Shown: positions 52,565 to 61,846 of the stretch, piece by piece
Layout: every line of letters begins with the position of its first letter
How positions within the stretch are numbered: the stretch's first letter is position 1
Assembly (NCBI RefSeq): GCF_018326265.1
Contig: NZ_AP023360.1
Location: 7,809,001-7,873,000, forward strand
Reading direction: 5' to 3'
DNA length: 64,000 nt
Source of the DNA: Catellatospora sp. IY07-71
GTDB lineage: Bacteria > Actinomycetota > Actinomycetes > Mycobacteriales > Micromonosporaceae
Notes under the pieces: generated by a model
Databases searched by the model: none
What the model saw: only the letters and a program-made list of their open reading frames with translations
Told to the model about the DNA's origin: nothing
Program-made: the position numbers and the translations under genes

Positions 52565-54010
52565 TCAGCCCAGGTCGATGGTCGGGTAGAGCGGGAAGCC
52601 GGCGAGCAGGTCGGTGGTCTGCCCCGCGACCCGGTCGGCGACGCCGTCGGCCATCACGTACGCGGCCTTGGACGGCTTGCCGTCGTTGCCGGTGCCGGGC
52701 GTGGTGCCGGACAGCACGGTGTGGATCAGCTCGGCGATCTGGTCCATCTCGGCCGTGCCCAGGCCGCGCGTGGTCAGCGCGGGGGTGCCGAAGCGGATGC
52801 CGGAGGTGTACCAGGCGCCGTTGCGGTCCTGCGGCACCGCGTTGCGGTTGGTGACGATGTTGGAGTCCAGCAGCGCCGACTCGGCCTGCCGGCCGGTGAG
52901 GCCGTACGACGACACGTCCAGCAGCACCAGGTGGTTGTCGGTGCCGCCGGTGACCAGGGTCGCGCCGCGCCGCAGCAGGCCCTCGGCCAGCGCGTTGGCG
53001 TTGTCGACGATGCGCTGGGCGTAGTCGCGGAACTCCGGCCGCTTCGCCTCGGCGAGCGCGACCGCCTTGGCCGCCATGACGTGCGGCAGCGGGCCGCCGA
53101 GCACCATCGGGCAGCCACGGTCGACCTGGTCGGCCAGCTCGTTCTGGCACAGCACCATGCCGCCGCGCGGGCCGCGCAGCGACTTGTGCGTGGTGGTGGT
53201 GACGATCTGCGCGTGCGGGATCGGGTCGAAGTCGCCGGTGAGCACCTTGCCCGCGACCAGGCCCGCGAAGTGCGCCATGTCGACCATCAGGGTCGCGCCG
53301 ACCTCGTCGGCGATCTCCCGCATGATCCGGAAGTTCACCAGGCGGGGGTACGCCGAGTAGCCCGCGACGATGATCAGCGGCCGGAACTCGCGCGCCGTCT
53401 TGGCGAGCGCGTCGTAGTCGAGCAGGCCCGTCGCCGGGTCGGTGCCGTAGCTGCGCTGCTCGAACATCTTGCCGGAGATGTTGGGGCGGAAGCCGTGGGT
53501 GAGGTGACCGCCCGCGTCCAGCGACATGCCCAGCATGCGCTGGTCGCCGAGGTCCCGGCGCAGCTGCGCCCAGTCGGCCTCGGACAGGTCGTTGACGTGG
53601 CGGGCCTGCGCCTTGGCCAGCGCCGGGGCCTCGACCCGCTGGGCGAGCACGGCCCAGAAGGCGACCAGGTTGGCGTCGATGCCGGAGTGCGGCTGCACGT
53701 ACGCGTGCTGCGCGCCGAACAGCTCGCGGGCGTGCTGCGCGGCGAGCGCCTCGACGGTGTCGACGTTCTTGCAGCCGGCGTAGAAGCGGCGGCCGACGGT
53801 GCCCTCGGCGTACTTGTCGCTGAACCAGTTGCCCATGGCCAGCAGGGTCGCGGGCGAGGCGTAGTTCTCGCTGGCGATCAGCTTGAGGGAGTCGCGCTGG
53901 TCGGCGATCTCGGCGCCGATGGCGGCGGCGACGGTCGGCTCGACCGCGGCGATGACGTCCAGCGCGTGCCGGTAGGCAAGGGACTCGCTGGACAGGGACG
54001 CGTCAGACAT
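52565..54010 (-). CDS. glyA: serine hydroxymethyltransferase
   Basis: A 481-residue PLP enzyme that converts serine and tetrahydrofolate to glycine and 5,10-methylene-tetrahydrofolate. Recognisable parts: [71 protein letters not shown] (cofactor Asp), [17 protein letters not shown] (Schiff-base Lys), and [16 protein letters not shown]. It is longer than common bacterial GlyA (about 420) by an insertion around 120-170 ([24 protein letters not shown]), seen in an actinobacterial subgroup. ATG 54010 follows AGGAGG. A ZTP riboswitch lies upstream. Confidence 0.95.
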   Translation of the reverse strand: MSDASLSSESLAYRHALDVIAAVEPTVAAAIGAEIADQRDSLKLIASENYASPATLLAMGNWFSDKYAEGTVGRRFYAGCKNVDTVEALAAQHARELFGAQHAYVQPHSGIDANLVAFWAVLAQRVEAPALAKAQARHVNDLSEADWAQLRRDLGDQRMLGMSLDAGGHLTHGFRPNISGKMFEQRSYGTDPATGLLDYDALAKTAREFRPLIIVAGYSAYPRLVNFRIMREIADEVGATLMVDMAHFAGLVAGKVLTGDFDPIPHAQIVTTTTHKSLRGPRGGMVLCQNELADQVDRGCPMVLGGPLPHVMAAKAVALAEAKRPEFRDYAQRIVDNANALAEGLLRRGATLVTGGTDNHLVLLDVSSYGLTGRQAESALLDSNIVTNRNAVPQDRNGAWYTSGIRFGTPALTTRGLGTAEMDQIAELIHTVLSGTTPGTGNDGKPSKAAYVMADGVADRVAGQTTDLLAGFPLYPTIDLG

Positions 54011-54033
54011 CGGACCTCCTTGACGTGATGGAA

Positions 54034-54120
54034 GAGGCCCAGGCGCACGGCACAGCGTCACGGTGACGGAGCCGCTCCCCGATGGTGACCCATCCCAGCG
54101 CGCCAGTCACGGCCCACCGC
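54034..54120 (-). ncRNA. ZMP/ZTP riboswitch (pfl motif) upstream of glyA
   Basis: Read on the minus strand, the leader of glyA contains the conserved pfl-motif blocks in order: GGGCCGTGACTGGCG, then GGGATGGGTCACCATCGGGG followed by AGCG, a variable stem, then CCG and CGCCTGGGCC at the 3' end. These match the ZTP riboswitch consensus, including the CGCCUGGGC pseudoknot strand. Such riboswitches sense ZMP/ZTP, signals of low 10-formyl-folate, and turn on folate one-carbon genes; glyA is a standard target. The aptamer ends about 25 bases before the ATG. Confidence 0.85.
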
Positions 54121-54180
54121 CCAGCCTAACAAGCCGCCCACCCGCACCGCCCCGCCGCGCCCACATGTTGACCGGCTCCC

Positions 54181-55995
54181 TCAGCCGAGGGCGCGGTCGA
54201 GGTTGACGGCGGCGGAGATGAGGGACAGGTGGGTGAAGGCCTGGGGGAAGTTGCCGAGCTGCTCGCCGGTGTGGCCGATCTGCTCGGCGAACAGGCCCAC
54301 GTGGTTGGCGTAGGTGAGCATCTTCTCGAAGGCCAGGCGGGCGTCGTCGAGGCGGCCGGCGCGGGCGAGCGCCTCGACGTACCAGAAGGAGCAGATGGAG
54401 AAGGTGCCCTCGACACCGCGCAGGCCGTCGGGGCTGACCGCGGGGTCGTAGCGGTAGACGAGGGAGTCCGAGACCAGATCGTGGGTGAGGGCGTCCAGCG
54501 TGGACAGCCACTTGGGGTCCGACGGGGACATGAACTTCGCCATCGGCATCATCAGCACCGCGGCGTCGAGCACGTCGGCGTCCTCGTGCTGGGTGAACGC
54601 CTGGCGGTCGGTGGAGAAGCCCTTGCGCATGATCTGGTAGTAGATGTCGTCGCGGGTCTGCCGCCAGTGCGGCAGGTCGGCGGGCAGGCCCCGGCGCACG
54701 GCCATGCGGATGGCGCGTTCGATGGCGACCCAGCACATCAGGCGGGAGTAGAGGAAATTGTGGCGGCCGCCGCGGGTCTCCCAGATGCCCTCGTCGGGCT
54801 GATTCCAGTTGCCGCAGACCCAGTCGACGATCGCGATCACCTCCTCCCAGCGGTCGCTGGAGATCGGGTGCGCCCACTTGTCGTACAGGTAGATCGAGTC
54901 GATCAGCGCGCCGTAGATGTCCAGCTGGAGCTGGCCCACCGCGTTGTTGCCGATGCGCACCGGCGCCGAGCAGCGGTAGCCCTCCAGGTGCGGCAGCTCC
55001 TGCTCGGCGAGGTCGGTGCGGCCGTCGATGCCGTACAGGATCTGCAGCGGGCCGTCGGGGCCGTCGCCGCGCATCGCCACGTGCCGGTCCAGGAAGTCCA
55101 TGAACGCCGCGGCCTCCTCGGAGAAGCCCAGCCGCAGCATCGCGTACAGGCAGAACGCCGCGTCGCGGATCCACACGTAGCGGTAGTCCCAGTTGCGCTC
55201 GCCGCCGATCTGCTCCGGCAGGCTGGTGGTCGCGGCGGCGACGATCGCGCCGGTCGGGGCGTAGGTGAGCAGCTTGAGGGTGAGCGCCGAGCGGTGCACC
55301 ATCTCCCGCCACCGGCCCCGGTAGCGCGAGGTGGACAGCCAGCGCCGCCAGTAGCGCACGGTCTCCTCGAACTGCTCCTCCGCCTCGGCCAGCGGGCAGG
55401 ACCGGGGGCGCACCTGGTCGGAGACCCGGTCCAGCGCGAACACCGCCGTCTCGCCCTCGGCGAGGGTGAACTCGGCCCGCGCGTCGCCGCCGTCGACGGT
55501 GACCTCAACGCTGCTGGTCAGCGCCAGCGTCAGCATGTGGCAGTCGAACACCGTCCGGTCGCCGTCGCGGTGCACCTCGTGCCGCGCCCGGCCGTAGTCG
55601 AACCGGGGCGCGACCAGCGCGGCGAAGGGCAGCTTGCCGCGTACGCAGAGCACGCGGCGGATCAGCCGGTGCCGCCCCGCCTCGGTGGGGTCGCCCACGA
55701 TGGGCATGAAGTCCTGGATCTCCCCCACGCCGTCGTACGCGAAGAAGCGCGTGATCAGGACGTTGGTGTCCGGGAAGTAGAACTGCTTGGTCTCCGCCGG
55801 CACGGTCGGGGCCAGCTCGAACTTCCCGCCCCGGTCGGCGTCCAGCAGCGAGGCGAAGACGCTGGGCGAGTCGAAACGCGGGCAGCAGTACCAGTCGATG
55901 GTGCCGTTCACCCCGACCAGGGCCACGCTGCGCAGGTCGCCGATCAGCCCGTGATCGGCGATCGCGAGGTAGCGACCCGCGGCCCCGTCCGCCAC
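54181..55995 (-). CDS. GH15-family glucoamylase/trehalase-like enzyme
   Basis: A 604-residue protein with the two-part GH15 layout: an N-terminal beta-sandwich (about 1-215, IADHGLIGDLRSVALVGVNGTIDWYCCPRFDSPSVFASLLD) and an (alpha/alpha)6 barrel (about 235-600, NWDYRYVWIRDAAFCLYAMLRLGF, WEEVIAIVDWVCGNWNQPDEGIWETRGG, EGTFSICSFWYVEALARAGR). Glu in DEGIWE and in EGTFSICSFW are placed as the acid/base pair. Actinobacterial members include trehalases and glucoamylases; no signal peptide is present, so it acts in the cytoplasm. Start GTG 55995. Confidence 0.9.
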   Translation of the reverse strand: MADGAAGRYLAIADHGLIGDLRSVALVGVNGTIDWYCCPRFDSPSVFASLLDADRGGKFELAPTVPAETKQFYFPDTNVLITRFFAYDGVGEIQDFMPIVGDPTEAGRHRLIRRVLCVRGKLPFAALVAPRFDYGRARHEVHRDGDRTVFDCHMLTLALTSSVEVTVDGGDARAEFTLAEGETAVFALDRVSDQVRPRSCPLAEAEEQFEETVRYWRRWLSTSRYRGRWREMVHRSALTLKLLTYAPTGAIVAAATTSLPEQIGGERNWDYRYVWIRDAAFCLYAMLRLGFSEEAAAFMDFLDRHVAMRGDGPDGPLQILYGIDGRTDLAEQELPHLEGYRCSAPVRIGNNAVGQLQLDIYGALIDSIYLYDKWAHPISSDRWEEVIAIVDWVCGNWNQPDEGIWETRGGRHNFLYSRLMCWVAIERAIRMAVRRGLPADLPHWRQTRDDIYYQIMRKGFSTDRQAFTQHEDADVLDAAVLMMPMAKFMSPSDPKWLSTLDALTHDLVSDSLVYRYDPAVSPDGLRGVEGTFSICSFWYVEALARAGRLDDARLAFEKMLTYANHVGLFAEQIGHTGEQLGNFPQAFTHLSLISAAVNLDRALG

Positions 55996-56023
55996 ACGGC
56001 CAGCATATGCCCAGCTCAGCCAC

Positions 56024-56413
56024 TCAGGAGGGGCGTGCCGGGTCCTCGGCGTCGACGCGCCGCAGGGCCTGCAGCGCGCCGTCGAGGCTGACGCCCAGCT
56101 CGCGGGCGGCGGCCCGGTAGGCCCGCGCGGCCGCGTCGAGGCGGGTCAGCACCTCGCCGGGCGGCAGGCCGGGGCGGCGCTCGGCGACCGTGGTGCCGTG
56201 CCTCGGCCGGGTCGTCACCAGCCCGGCCGCCTCCAGCTCGCGGTACGAGCGGGCCACCGTGTTCACGGCCAGGCCCAGGTCGGCGGCGAGCTGCCGGATG
56301 GTGGGCAGGTGCGCGCCCACAGGCAGGCGCCCGCTCCCGATCAGCTCGGCGATGCCCAGCCGGACCTGCTCGTACGGCGGGACCGCGCTGTCGTGGTCGA
56401 TGGTGAGCTGCAC
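56024..56413 (-). CDS. GntR-family regulator, YtrA-type
   Basis: A 129-residue regulator with an N-terminal winged HTH: IDHDSAVPPYEQVRLGIAELIGSGRLPVGAHLPTIRQLAADLGLAVNTVARSYRELEAAGLVTTRPRHGTTV. The C-terminal part is short and helical (about 82-125), as in the YtrA subfamily. GTG 56413 follows GAGGAG. It lies 10 bases after the MDMPI gene's stop on the same strand, so they form an operon. It may control that gene and its own. Confidence 0.9.
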   Translation of the reverse strand: MQLTIDHDSAVPPYEQVRLGIAELIGSGRLPVGAHLPTIRQLAADLGLAVNTVARSYRELEAAGLVTTRPRHGTTVAERRPGLPPGEVLTRLDAAARAYRAAARELGVSLDGALQALRRVDAEDPARPS

Positions 56414-56423
56414 GTACGGCTCC

Positions 56424-57062
56424 TCAGAACGCGGTCACGGACGCGGGGGCGCGCTCGGCACGGCTCAGCGCGCGGAGCACCGCGGCCTGCCCGTGCCGGC
56501 GTACGGCGAGGCCGCTGAGCAGCGCGAGCACCGGCTCCAGCACCGCGCCGGGCAGCTGCGGGGCGGGCACGCCGACGCTGTACGCCAGGTCGTCGGAGTG
56601 CACGGCGATCTCCATCATCCGGGTCACCAGGAAGTCGTCCAGCCGCAGCGCCCACGGCCCGGCGGGCGGGCTGATCAGCCGCTCGCCCGGCGCCTCGGCG
56701 AGCAGCCCGGCCAGCTCCCGTGCCGCCTCGGCGGTCTGCGCCGCCAGCGCCGGGGCGCCGATCGACGCGGCCTTCTCGCCGCCGTCGCGGATCTGCACGT
56801 TGATGTCGGCGTCCAGGTCCGCGCCGATCCAGCGCACCTTGGTGTAGTGGTCCAGCAGCGCGACCGGCGGGCCGTCCGGGACGGGCGCGGCCAGCACCCG
56901 GGGCAGCGCGACGACCTGGCCGGCCAGGTGCCCGGCGAGCCCGCTGACGGTGAACCCGGCCAGCGCGCTGGGCCGCTCCCACGCGGCCGCCACGGCCGGG
57001 TCGCCGAGCAGCGCCGCGGCCGACCGTGCCGCCTGCAGGTACGCCTCACGCAACGGGTGCAT
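56424..57062 (-). CDS. DinB/MDMPI-like maleylpyruvate isomerase N-domain protein
   Basis: A 212-residue four-helix-bundle protein of the mycothiol-dependent maleylpyruvate isomerase N-domain (TIGR03083-like) type. AGFTVSGLAGHLAGQVVALPRVL contains the first metal His, and FLVTRMMEIAVHSDDLAYSVG the second region (His in VHSDDLA). Such proteins often use mycothiol in thiol transfer or isomerisation, but most have no tested substrate. It is upstream of the GntR gene. Confidence 0.82.
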   Translation of the reverse strand: MHPLREAYLQAARSAAALLGDPAVAAAWERPSALAGFTVSGLAGHLAGQVVALPRVLAAPVPDGPPVALLDHYTKVRWIGADLDADINVQIRDGGEKAASIGAPALAAQTAEAARELAGLLAEAPGERLISPPAGPWALRLDDFLVTRMMEIAVHSDDLAYSVGVPAPQLPGAVLEPVLALLSGLAVRRHGQAAVLRALSRAERAPASVTAF

Positions 57063-57263
57063 CGCCGCCTCCGGGGATCTCGGGGTCCGCCGACCACCCT
57101 AAGTCCTGTCCCATCGCGCCGCGGCCGACCGTCCCGGCCGGGCACCGGCTGACCGTGTCACGCAGCGGGCCGTATCCGGGTCGGGATTGCTCCGTTGCTT
57201 GTGTCGCGTGCCTGACTCCCCCGGGCAGGCTGCTTTTCCATACCCACGTGGAAGGACCCGCTC

Positions 57264-58676
57264 GTGCCGGACAGCCCACTGCTCACCGTCGAACGGCCCC
57301 CCGCTGCGACGCCCGTGCCGGTGGCGGTGGCGGACCGTACGCCGCGCGCCGTCACCGCCGTGGTGCTGGCCGGGGCCGGGCTGACCCTGGTCGCCGCCGT
57401 GCTGGCGGCGCTGCGGCTGCTGCCCGCCGGCTCGCGCGCGGGCGCCTGGCGCTACCGCTACGTGGGCGTCTTCTCGTGGGAGATGCTGCTGCCGTTCGCG
57501 GGCGCGGCGGCGGCCGTGCTGGCGCTGCTGTGGCTGACCCACCGGGTGCTGGCGGGCGGCCGCGAGCGCCTGGCCGTGGGCATGTGGCTGGCCACGGCGG
57601 TGCCGCTGCAGCTGCTGCTGCGGGCCCAGGACGAGGTGTCGCTGGGCGCGATCGTCGCCAGCGACAAGGCGAACTCGTTCTACACCCCGTCGCTGCGCTT
57701 CGGCGCGTACGAGTACCTGACCCGCTTCACCGAGATCGTGCACGAGCTGCCGCAGCACGCCCGGTCCAACATGCCCGGCAAGACGCTGCTCTACCACCTG
57801 CTCAGCACGGTCAGCACGTCGCCCGCGGCGCTCGGGGTGCTGATCACGGCGCTGTCCAGCCTGGCCGCGCTGCTGATCTACCTGATCGTGCGGGAGGTGC
57901 TCGGCGACGGCCGGGTCGCGGTGTACGCCATGATCCTGTGCCTGCTGGTGCCGGGCCGGCTGTTCTTCCTGCCGATCCTGAACACCGTGTCGCCGCTGCC
58001 CATCCTGCTGGCGCTGTGGCTGTTCGTGCGCTTCCTGCGCAACCCGCACTGGGGCTGGGCGGTCGGCCTGGGCGCCTCGCTGTACCTGGTGTTCTTCTTC
58101 GAGCCGCTGCCGCTGGTGATGGGGCTGACCTTCGCCGGGCTGGCCGCGCTCGCGCTCTACCGGCGCGAGCTGTCCGGGTTCGACCTGCTGCGGCTGGTGT
58201 CGCTGACGCTGGGCGCGTTCGCCGCGGCGTACCTGGGCATGCGGGCCGTGTTCGGCTACGACCTGTTCGTGAACCTCGCCGAGGTGCTGGCCGACGCCAC
58301 CGACTTCAACGAGCGCGCGCACCGGCCGTACGACGTCTGGGTGGTGCGCAACCTGGGCGACTTCGCGCTGTGCGCGGGTATCGCCGGGTGCGTCGCGCTG
58401 GGCTGGGCGGCCTGGGACGCGGTGCGCCGGGGCGTCACCCGGACTGCGGCCGTGCTCACCCTGTCCGGGCTGGCCGTGCTCGCCTTCCTGGACCTGGTCG
58501 GCATCAACCGCGGCGAGACCACCCGGCTGTGGATCTTCCTCGCGGTGTTCGTGCAGATCTCCGTGGCCTGGGTCTGCGCCCGCTCGTCCCGGACCTGGCC
58601 GATCGCGGTGATCGCCACCGCCATGGTCCTGCAGACCGCCGCCCTCACCCCCATGATCGCCTTCATCCGCCCCTGA
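57264..58676 (+). CDS. multi-pass membrane protein, GT-C-glycosyltransferase-like
   Basis: A 470-residue integral membrane protein with about 11 hydrophobic segments. An early loop contains YEYLTRFTEIVHELPQHARSNMPGKTLLYHLL, where acidic residues followed by PGK suggest the catalytic loop of GT-C transferases; LNTVSPLPILLALWLFVRFLR and INRGETTRLWIFLAVF follow. It may move a sugar from a polyprenyl carrier to an extracellular acceptor. No acceptor can be inferred. GTG 57264 follows GAAGGA. Repeat P2 copy 2 lies 27 bases past its stop. Confidence 0.75.
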   Translation: MPDSPLLTVERPPAATPVPVAVADRTPRAVTAVVLAGAGLTLVAAVLAALRLLPAGSRAGAWRYRYVGVFSWEMLLPFAGAAAAVLALLWLTHRVLAGGRERLAVGMWLATAVPLQLLLRAQDEVSLGAIVASDKANSFYTPSLRFGAYEYLTRFTEIVHELPQHARSNMPGKTLLYHLLSTVSTSPAALGVLITALSSLAALLIYLIVREVLGDGRVAVYAMILCLLVPGRLFFLPILNTVSPLPILLALWLFVRFLRNPHWGWAVGLGASLYLVFFFEPLPLVMGLTFAGLAALALYRRELSGFDLLRLVSLTLGAFAAAYLGMRAVFGYDLFVNLAEVLADATDFNERAHRPYDVWVVRNLGDFALCAGIAGCVALGWAAWDAVRRGVTRTAAVLTLSGLAVLAFLDLVGINRGETTRLWIFLAVFVQISVAWVCARSSRTWPIAVIATAMVLQTAALTPMIAFIRP

Positions 58677-58702
58677 TCCGCCCCACGCCCGTCCCGCTGG
58701 AC

Positions 58703-58762
58703 GCAGTTTCGGGGAAAGTGCAGGAAACGCGAGAGGCGAACGTGCAGTTTCCCCGAAACTGC
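58703..58762. repeat. palindromic repeat family P2, copy 2
   Basis: GCAGTTTCGGGGAAAGTGCA (58703-58722) and TGCAGTTTCCCCGAAACTGC (58743-58762) pair with one mismatch around a 20-base loop. Arm length, loop length and arm sequence match the copy at 13231-13290. Confidence 0.88.
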
Positions 58763-58837
58763 AGCCGCCCAATCGGACGGGGGGAACGGTGCGTGCCGGG
58801 TTGCCGGGCCGGTGGGCGGGTTCGGCAGACTGGGCGG

Positions 58838-61441
58838 GTGCTTCCCGACTCGGCTGAGACCGACCTCCCGGTCCGCGCGGCGCTGCCCGCGCTGCTGGAC
58901 GCGCTGGCCGGGCCGGGCACCGCGGTGCTGGTCGCGCCGCCGGGCTCCGGCAAGACCACGCTGGCGCCGCTCGCGCTCGCGGGCGCGTACGAGGGCCGGA
59001 TCGTGGTGGCCGAGCCGCGCCGGGTGGCCGCCCGCGCCGCCGCCCGGCGCATGGCCGAGCTGACCGGCACCCCGCTGGGCGGCCCGATCGGCTACAGCGT
59101 GCGCGGCGACAGCCGCACCGGCCGCGACACCCGGGTCGAGGTGGTCACCACCGGCCTGCTCGTACAGCGGCTCCAGCACGACCCCGAACTGGCCGGGGTG
59201 GGCGCGATCCTGCTCGACGAGGTGCACGAGCGCCAGCTCGACACGGATCTGGCCCTGGCCTTCACCACCGACGTGCGCGCCGCGCTGCGCCCCGACCTGC
59301 GGCTGGTCGCCGCCTCCGCGACCGCGCAGGCCGCCCGCCTGTCCGCCGCCCTGGGGCCGGGCACGCCGGTGGTCACCGCCACCGGCAGCCCGTATCCGGT
59401 CGAGGAGCGCTGGCGCCCGCCCACCGGGCCGGTGGACGCGCCGTACGGCCTGCGCGTCGATCCGCGCCTGCTCGACCACGTCGCCGCCGTGACCCGCGAG
59501 GCGCTGCGCGACACCGAGGGTGACCTGCTCGTCTTCCTGCCCGGCGCCGGTGAGCTGGACGGCGTCGCGGCCCGGCTGGGCGGCCTGCCCGGCATCGACC
59601 TGCTCAGACTGCACGGACGGCAGGCCGCGGGCACCCAGGACGCCGCGCTGCGGCCGGGCCCGCGCCGCCGCGTCGTGCTGGCCACCGCGGTCGCCGAGAG
59701 CAGCCTCACCGTGCCCGGGGTACGCGTCGTCGTCGACGCGGGGCTGGCCCGGGTGCCGCGCACCGACCTCGGGCGCGGGCTGGGCGCGCTGGTCACGGTG
59801 CGGGCCTCGCGCGCCGCGGCGCACCAGCGGGCCGGGCGGGCCGGGCGGCAGGGGCCGGGCGTCGCGTACCGGTGCTGGTCGCAGGCCGAGCACCCGCGGC
59901 TGCCGGAGCACCCCGACCCCGAGATCGCGTCGGCCGACCTGACCGCGTTCGTGCTCCAGCTCGCCTGCTGGTCCAGCGCGGACGGGTCCGGGCTGGCGCT
60001 GCTCGACCCGCCCCCGGCCGCCGCCGCGCAGGTGGCCCGGGAGACGCTGACCGCGCTCGGGGCGCTCGACGCCGAAGCCCGGGTCACCGCACGCGGCCGC
60101 GCGATCGCCGCCGTGGGCGCGCACCCGCGCCTGGCCCGCGCCCTGCTCGACGCGTCGGCGGAACTCGGCGCGCACCGCGCCGCCGAGGTGGTCGCGCTGC
60201 TGGCCGCAGACACTCCGATCCCGACCGACGACCTGTCCGCCGCCTGGCGCCGCCTGCGCGACGGCGTGGACCCGGCCGCGAGCGCCGCCTGGCGCACCGA
60301 GGTCCGCCGCCTCACCCCCGCCTCCAGGAGTGGAGCGGCCGCGGGGCCGCCGGACCAGCGTGGAGAGTGCACCGCACCGCCGGATCAGCATGGCGGCGGC
60401 CGGGATCGCGCGACGGCGAACCCCGACCGCGCGCCCGGCCGGCCGGGCGGTGGACGGCTGCCGGACGACCTGGCCGCGGCGCTGGTGGTCGGGCTGGCCT
60501 ACCCGGAGCGGGTGGCGCGGCTGCGTACGCCCGGCGGGCGGACCTACCTGATGGCCGGAGGCACCGCGGCGGAGCTGGCGCCCGGTTCGCCGCTGACCGG
60601 GGTGCCGTGGCTGGCCGTGGCGGCCGCCGACCGGCAGCCGGGCAGCAGCTCCGCCCGCATCCGGCTGGCCGCGGCCACCGACGAGGCGACCGCGCGGCAG
60701 TCCGCCGCCGCGCTGCTGGCCACCGCAGACGAGATCGTCTGGGCCGACGGGGACGTGGTGGCCCGCCAGGTCACCCGGCTCGGCGCGATCACGCTGACCG
60801 AGCGGCCCCTGACCAGGCCGGACCGGGAGCTGGTCGCGGCCGCCCTCGCCGAGGGCCTGCGCCGGGAGGGGCTGCGGCTGCTGCGCTGGACGCCCGAGGC
60901 CACGGCGCTGCGCGAGCGTATGGCGTTCTGCGCGCACGCGCTCGGCGACCCGTGGCCCGCCGTCGACGACGAGGCGCTGCTGGCGCGGGCCGGGCAGTGG
61001 CTCGGCGGTGCGCTGGGCACCGCCCGCCGCCGCGACGACCTGCAGCGGATCGACGTGGCGGCGGCGCTGCGCACGCTGCTGCCCTGGCCGCAGGCCGCGC
61101 AGCTGGACCAGCTCGCGCCGGAGCGGCTGGAGGTGCCCAGCGGTTCGCGCGTCCGCGTCGACTACACCGACCCGGCCGCACCGGTGCTGGCGGTGAAGGT
61201 GCAGGAGGTGTTCGGCTGGACCCGTACGCCCCGGCTGGCCGGGGACCGGGTGCCGGTGGTGCTGCACCTGCTCTCCCCTGCCGGGCGGCCGGCCGCCGTC
61301 ACCGGTGACCTGGTCTCGTTCTGGCGCAACGGATACCCGCAGGTCCGGGCCGAGCTGCGCGGCCGCTACCCGCGCCACCCGTGGCCGGAGGACCCGACCG
61401 CGGCCGAGCCCACCCGCCGCGCCAAGCCCCGCGGCACCTGA
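58838..61441 (+). CDS. hrpB: ATP-dependent helicase HrpB
   Basis: An 867-residue DEAH-box helicase of the HrpB family. Walker A is VLVAPPGSGKTTLAP, motif Ib follows EPRRVAARAAARRMA, the DEAH-type box is LLDEVHERQLDTD, motif III is AASATAQA, and motif VI is HQRAGRAGRQGPG. The C-terminal third has HrpB-specific parts (LARALLDASAELG, ERLEVPSGSRVRVDYTD, VKVQEVFGWTRTPRL, FWRNGYPQVRAELRGRYPRHPWPEDP). A low-complexity linker with repeated PPDQ sits at about 500-540. GTG 58838 is selected; no strong ribosome binding site is seen. Its cellular role is not well known. Confidence 0.92.
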   Translation: MLPDSAETDLPVRAALPALLDALAGPGTAVLVAPPGSGKTTLAPLALAGAYEGRIVVAEPRRVAARAAARRMAELTGTPLGGPIGYSVRGDSRTGRDTRVEVVTTGLLVQRLQHDPELAGVGAILLDEVHERQLDTDLALAFTTDVRAALRPDLRLVAASATAQAARLSAALGPGTPVVTATGSPYPVEERWRPPTGPVDAPYGLRVDPRLLDHVAAVTREALRDTEGDLLVFLPGAGELDGVAARLGGLPGIDLLRLHGRQAAGTQDAALRPGPRRRVVLATAVAESSLTVPGVRVVVDAGLARVPRTDLGRGLGALVTVRASRAAAHQRAGRAGRQGPGVAYRCWSQAEHPRLPEHPDPEIASADLTAFVLQLACWSSADGSGLALLDPPPAAAAQVARETLTALGALDAEARVTARGRAIAAVGAHPRLARALLDASAELGAHRAAEVVALLAADTPIPTDDLSAAWRRLRDGVDPAASAAWRTEVRRLTPASRSGAAAGPPDQRGECTAPPDQHGGGRDRATANPDRAPGRPGGGRLPDDLAAALVVGLAYPERVARLRTPGGRTYLMAGGTAAELAPGSPLTGVPWLAVAAADRQPGSSSARIRLAAATDEATARQSAAALLATADEIVWADGDVVARQVTRLGAITLTERPLTRPDRELVAAALAEGLRREGLRLLRWTPEATALRERMAFCAHALGDPWPAVDDEALLARAGQWLGGALGTARRRDDLQRIDVAAALRTLLPWPQAAQLDQLAPERLEVPSGSRVRVDYTDPAAPVLAVKVQEVFGWTRTPRLAGDRVPVVLHLLSPAGRPAAVTGDLVSFWRNGYPQVRAELRGRYPRHPWPEDPTAAEPTRRAKPRGT

Positions 61442-61472
61442 CCCCGCCCGCGCATCGCCACCTGCGGGGCGG

Positions 61473-61501
61473 TTGACGGCATATACCGGTCGCCGTACTG
61501 T
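61473..61501 (+). promoter_or_regulatory. candidate promoter giving a leaderless padR mRNA
   Basis: TTGACG (61473-61478) and TACTGT (61496-61501) are 17 bases apart. The expected transcription start, about 7 bases past the -10, falls on the GTG start at 61508, so the transcript would be leaderless. Confidence 0.45.
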
Positions 61502-61507
61502 CGAGGG

Positions 61508-61846
61508 GTGACCGCACCGCTGCAGGAGCCGACCTTTCTCATCCTGTCCGCGCTGGCCACAGGCCCGATGCACGGGTACGGCGTGATCCAGGAGGTGGCC
61601 GCGCTCTCCGGCGGCCGGGTGACGCTGCGCCCCGGCACGCTCTACGGCGCGCTGGACCGGCTCAGCGAGCAGGGCCTGGTGGCGCAGGAGGGCGAGGAGG
61701 TCGTCGACGGCCGGCTGCGCCGCTACTACCGGCTGACCGACCCGGGCGCCGACCTGCTGGCGGCCGAGGTGGACCGGATGGCGGACAACGCGCGCGCGGC
61801 GGCGGCGCGGCTGCGGCAGCACGTGCGCGGCCCGGCCACGACATGA
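61508..61846 (+). CDS. PadR-family transcriptional regulator
   Basis: A 112-residue winged-helix regulator: EPTFLILSALATGPMHGYGVIQEVAALSGGRVTLRPGTLYGALDRLSEQGLV is the PadR signature (MHGYGV, GTLYGAL), followed by a wing and a C-terminal dimer helix. These repressors sense small ligands and usually sit with a membrane protein, as here: the stop overlaps the next start as ATGA at 61843-61846. GTG 61508 lies next to a promoter with no room for a leader. Confidence 0.92.
   Translation: MTAPLQEPTFLILSALATGPMHGYGVIQEVAALSGGRVTLRPGTLYGALDRLSEQGLVAQEGEEVVDGRLRRYYRLTDPGADLLAAEVDRMADNARAAAARLRQHVRGPATT

Noticed and set aside
60300-60450. PPDQ-containing stretch in hrpB considered as an inserted element
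   Set aside because: It stays in frame, lacks inverted or direct flanks, and reads as a low-complexity linker.
58256-61822. A 1188-residue minus-strand frame opposite hrpB
   Set aside because: Shadow of hrpB; no motif, Gly/Arg/Gln/His-rich composition.
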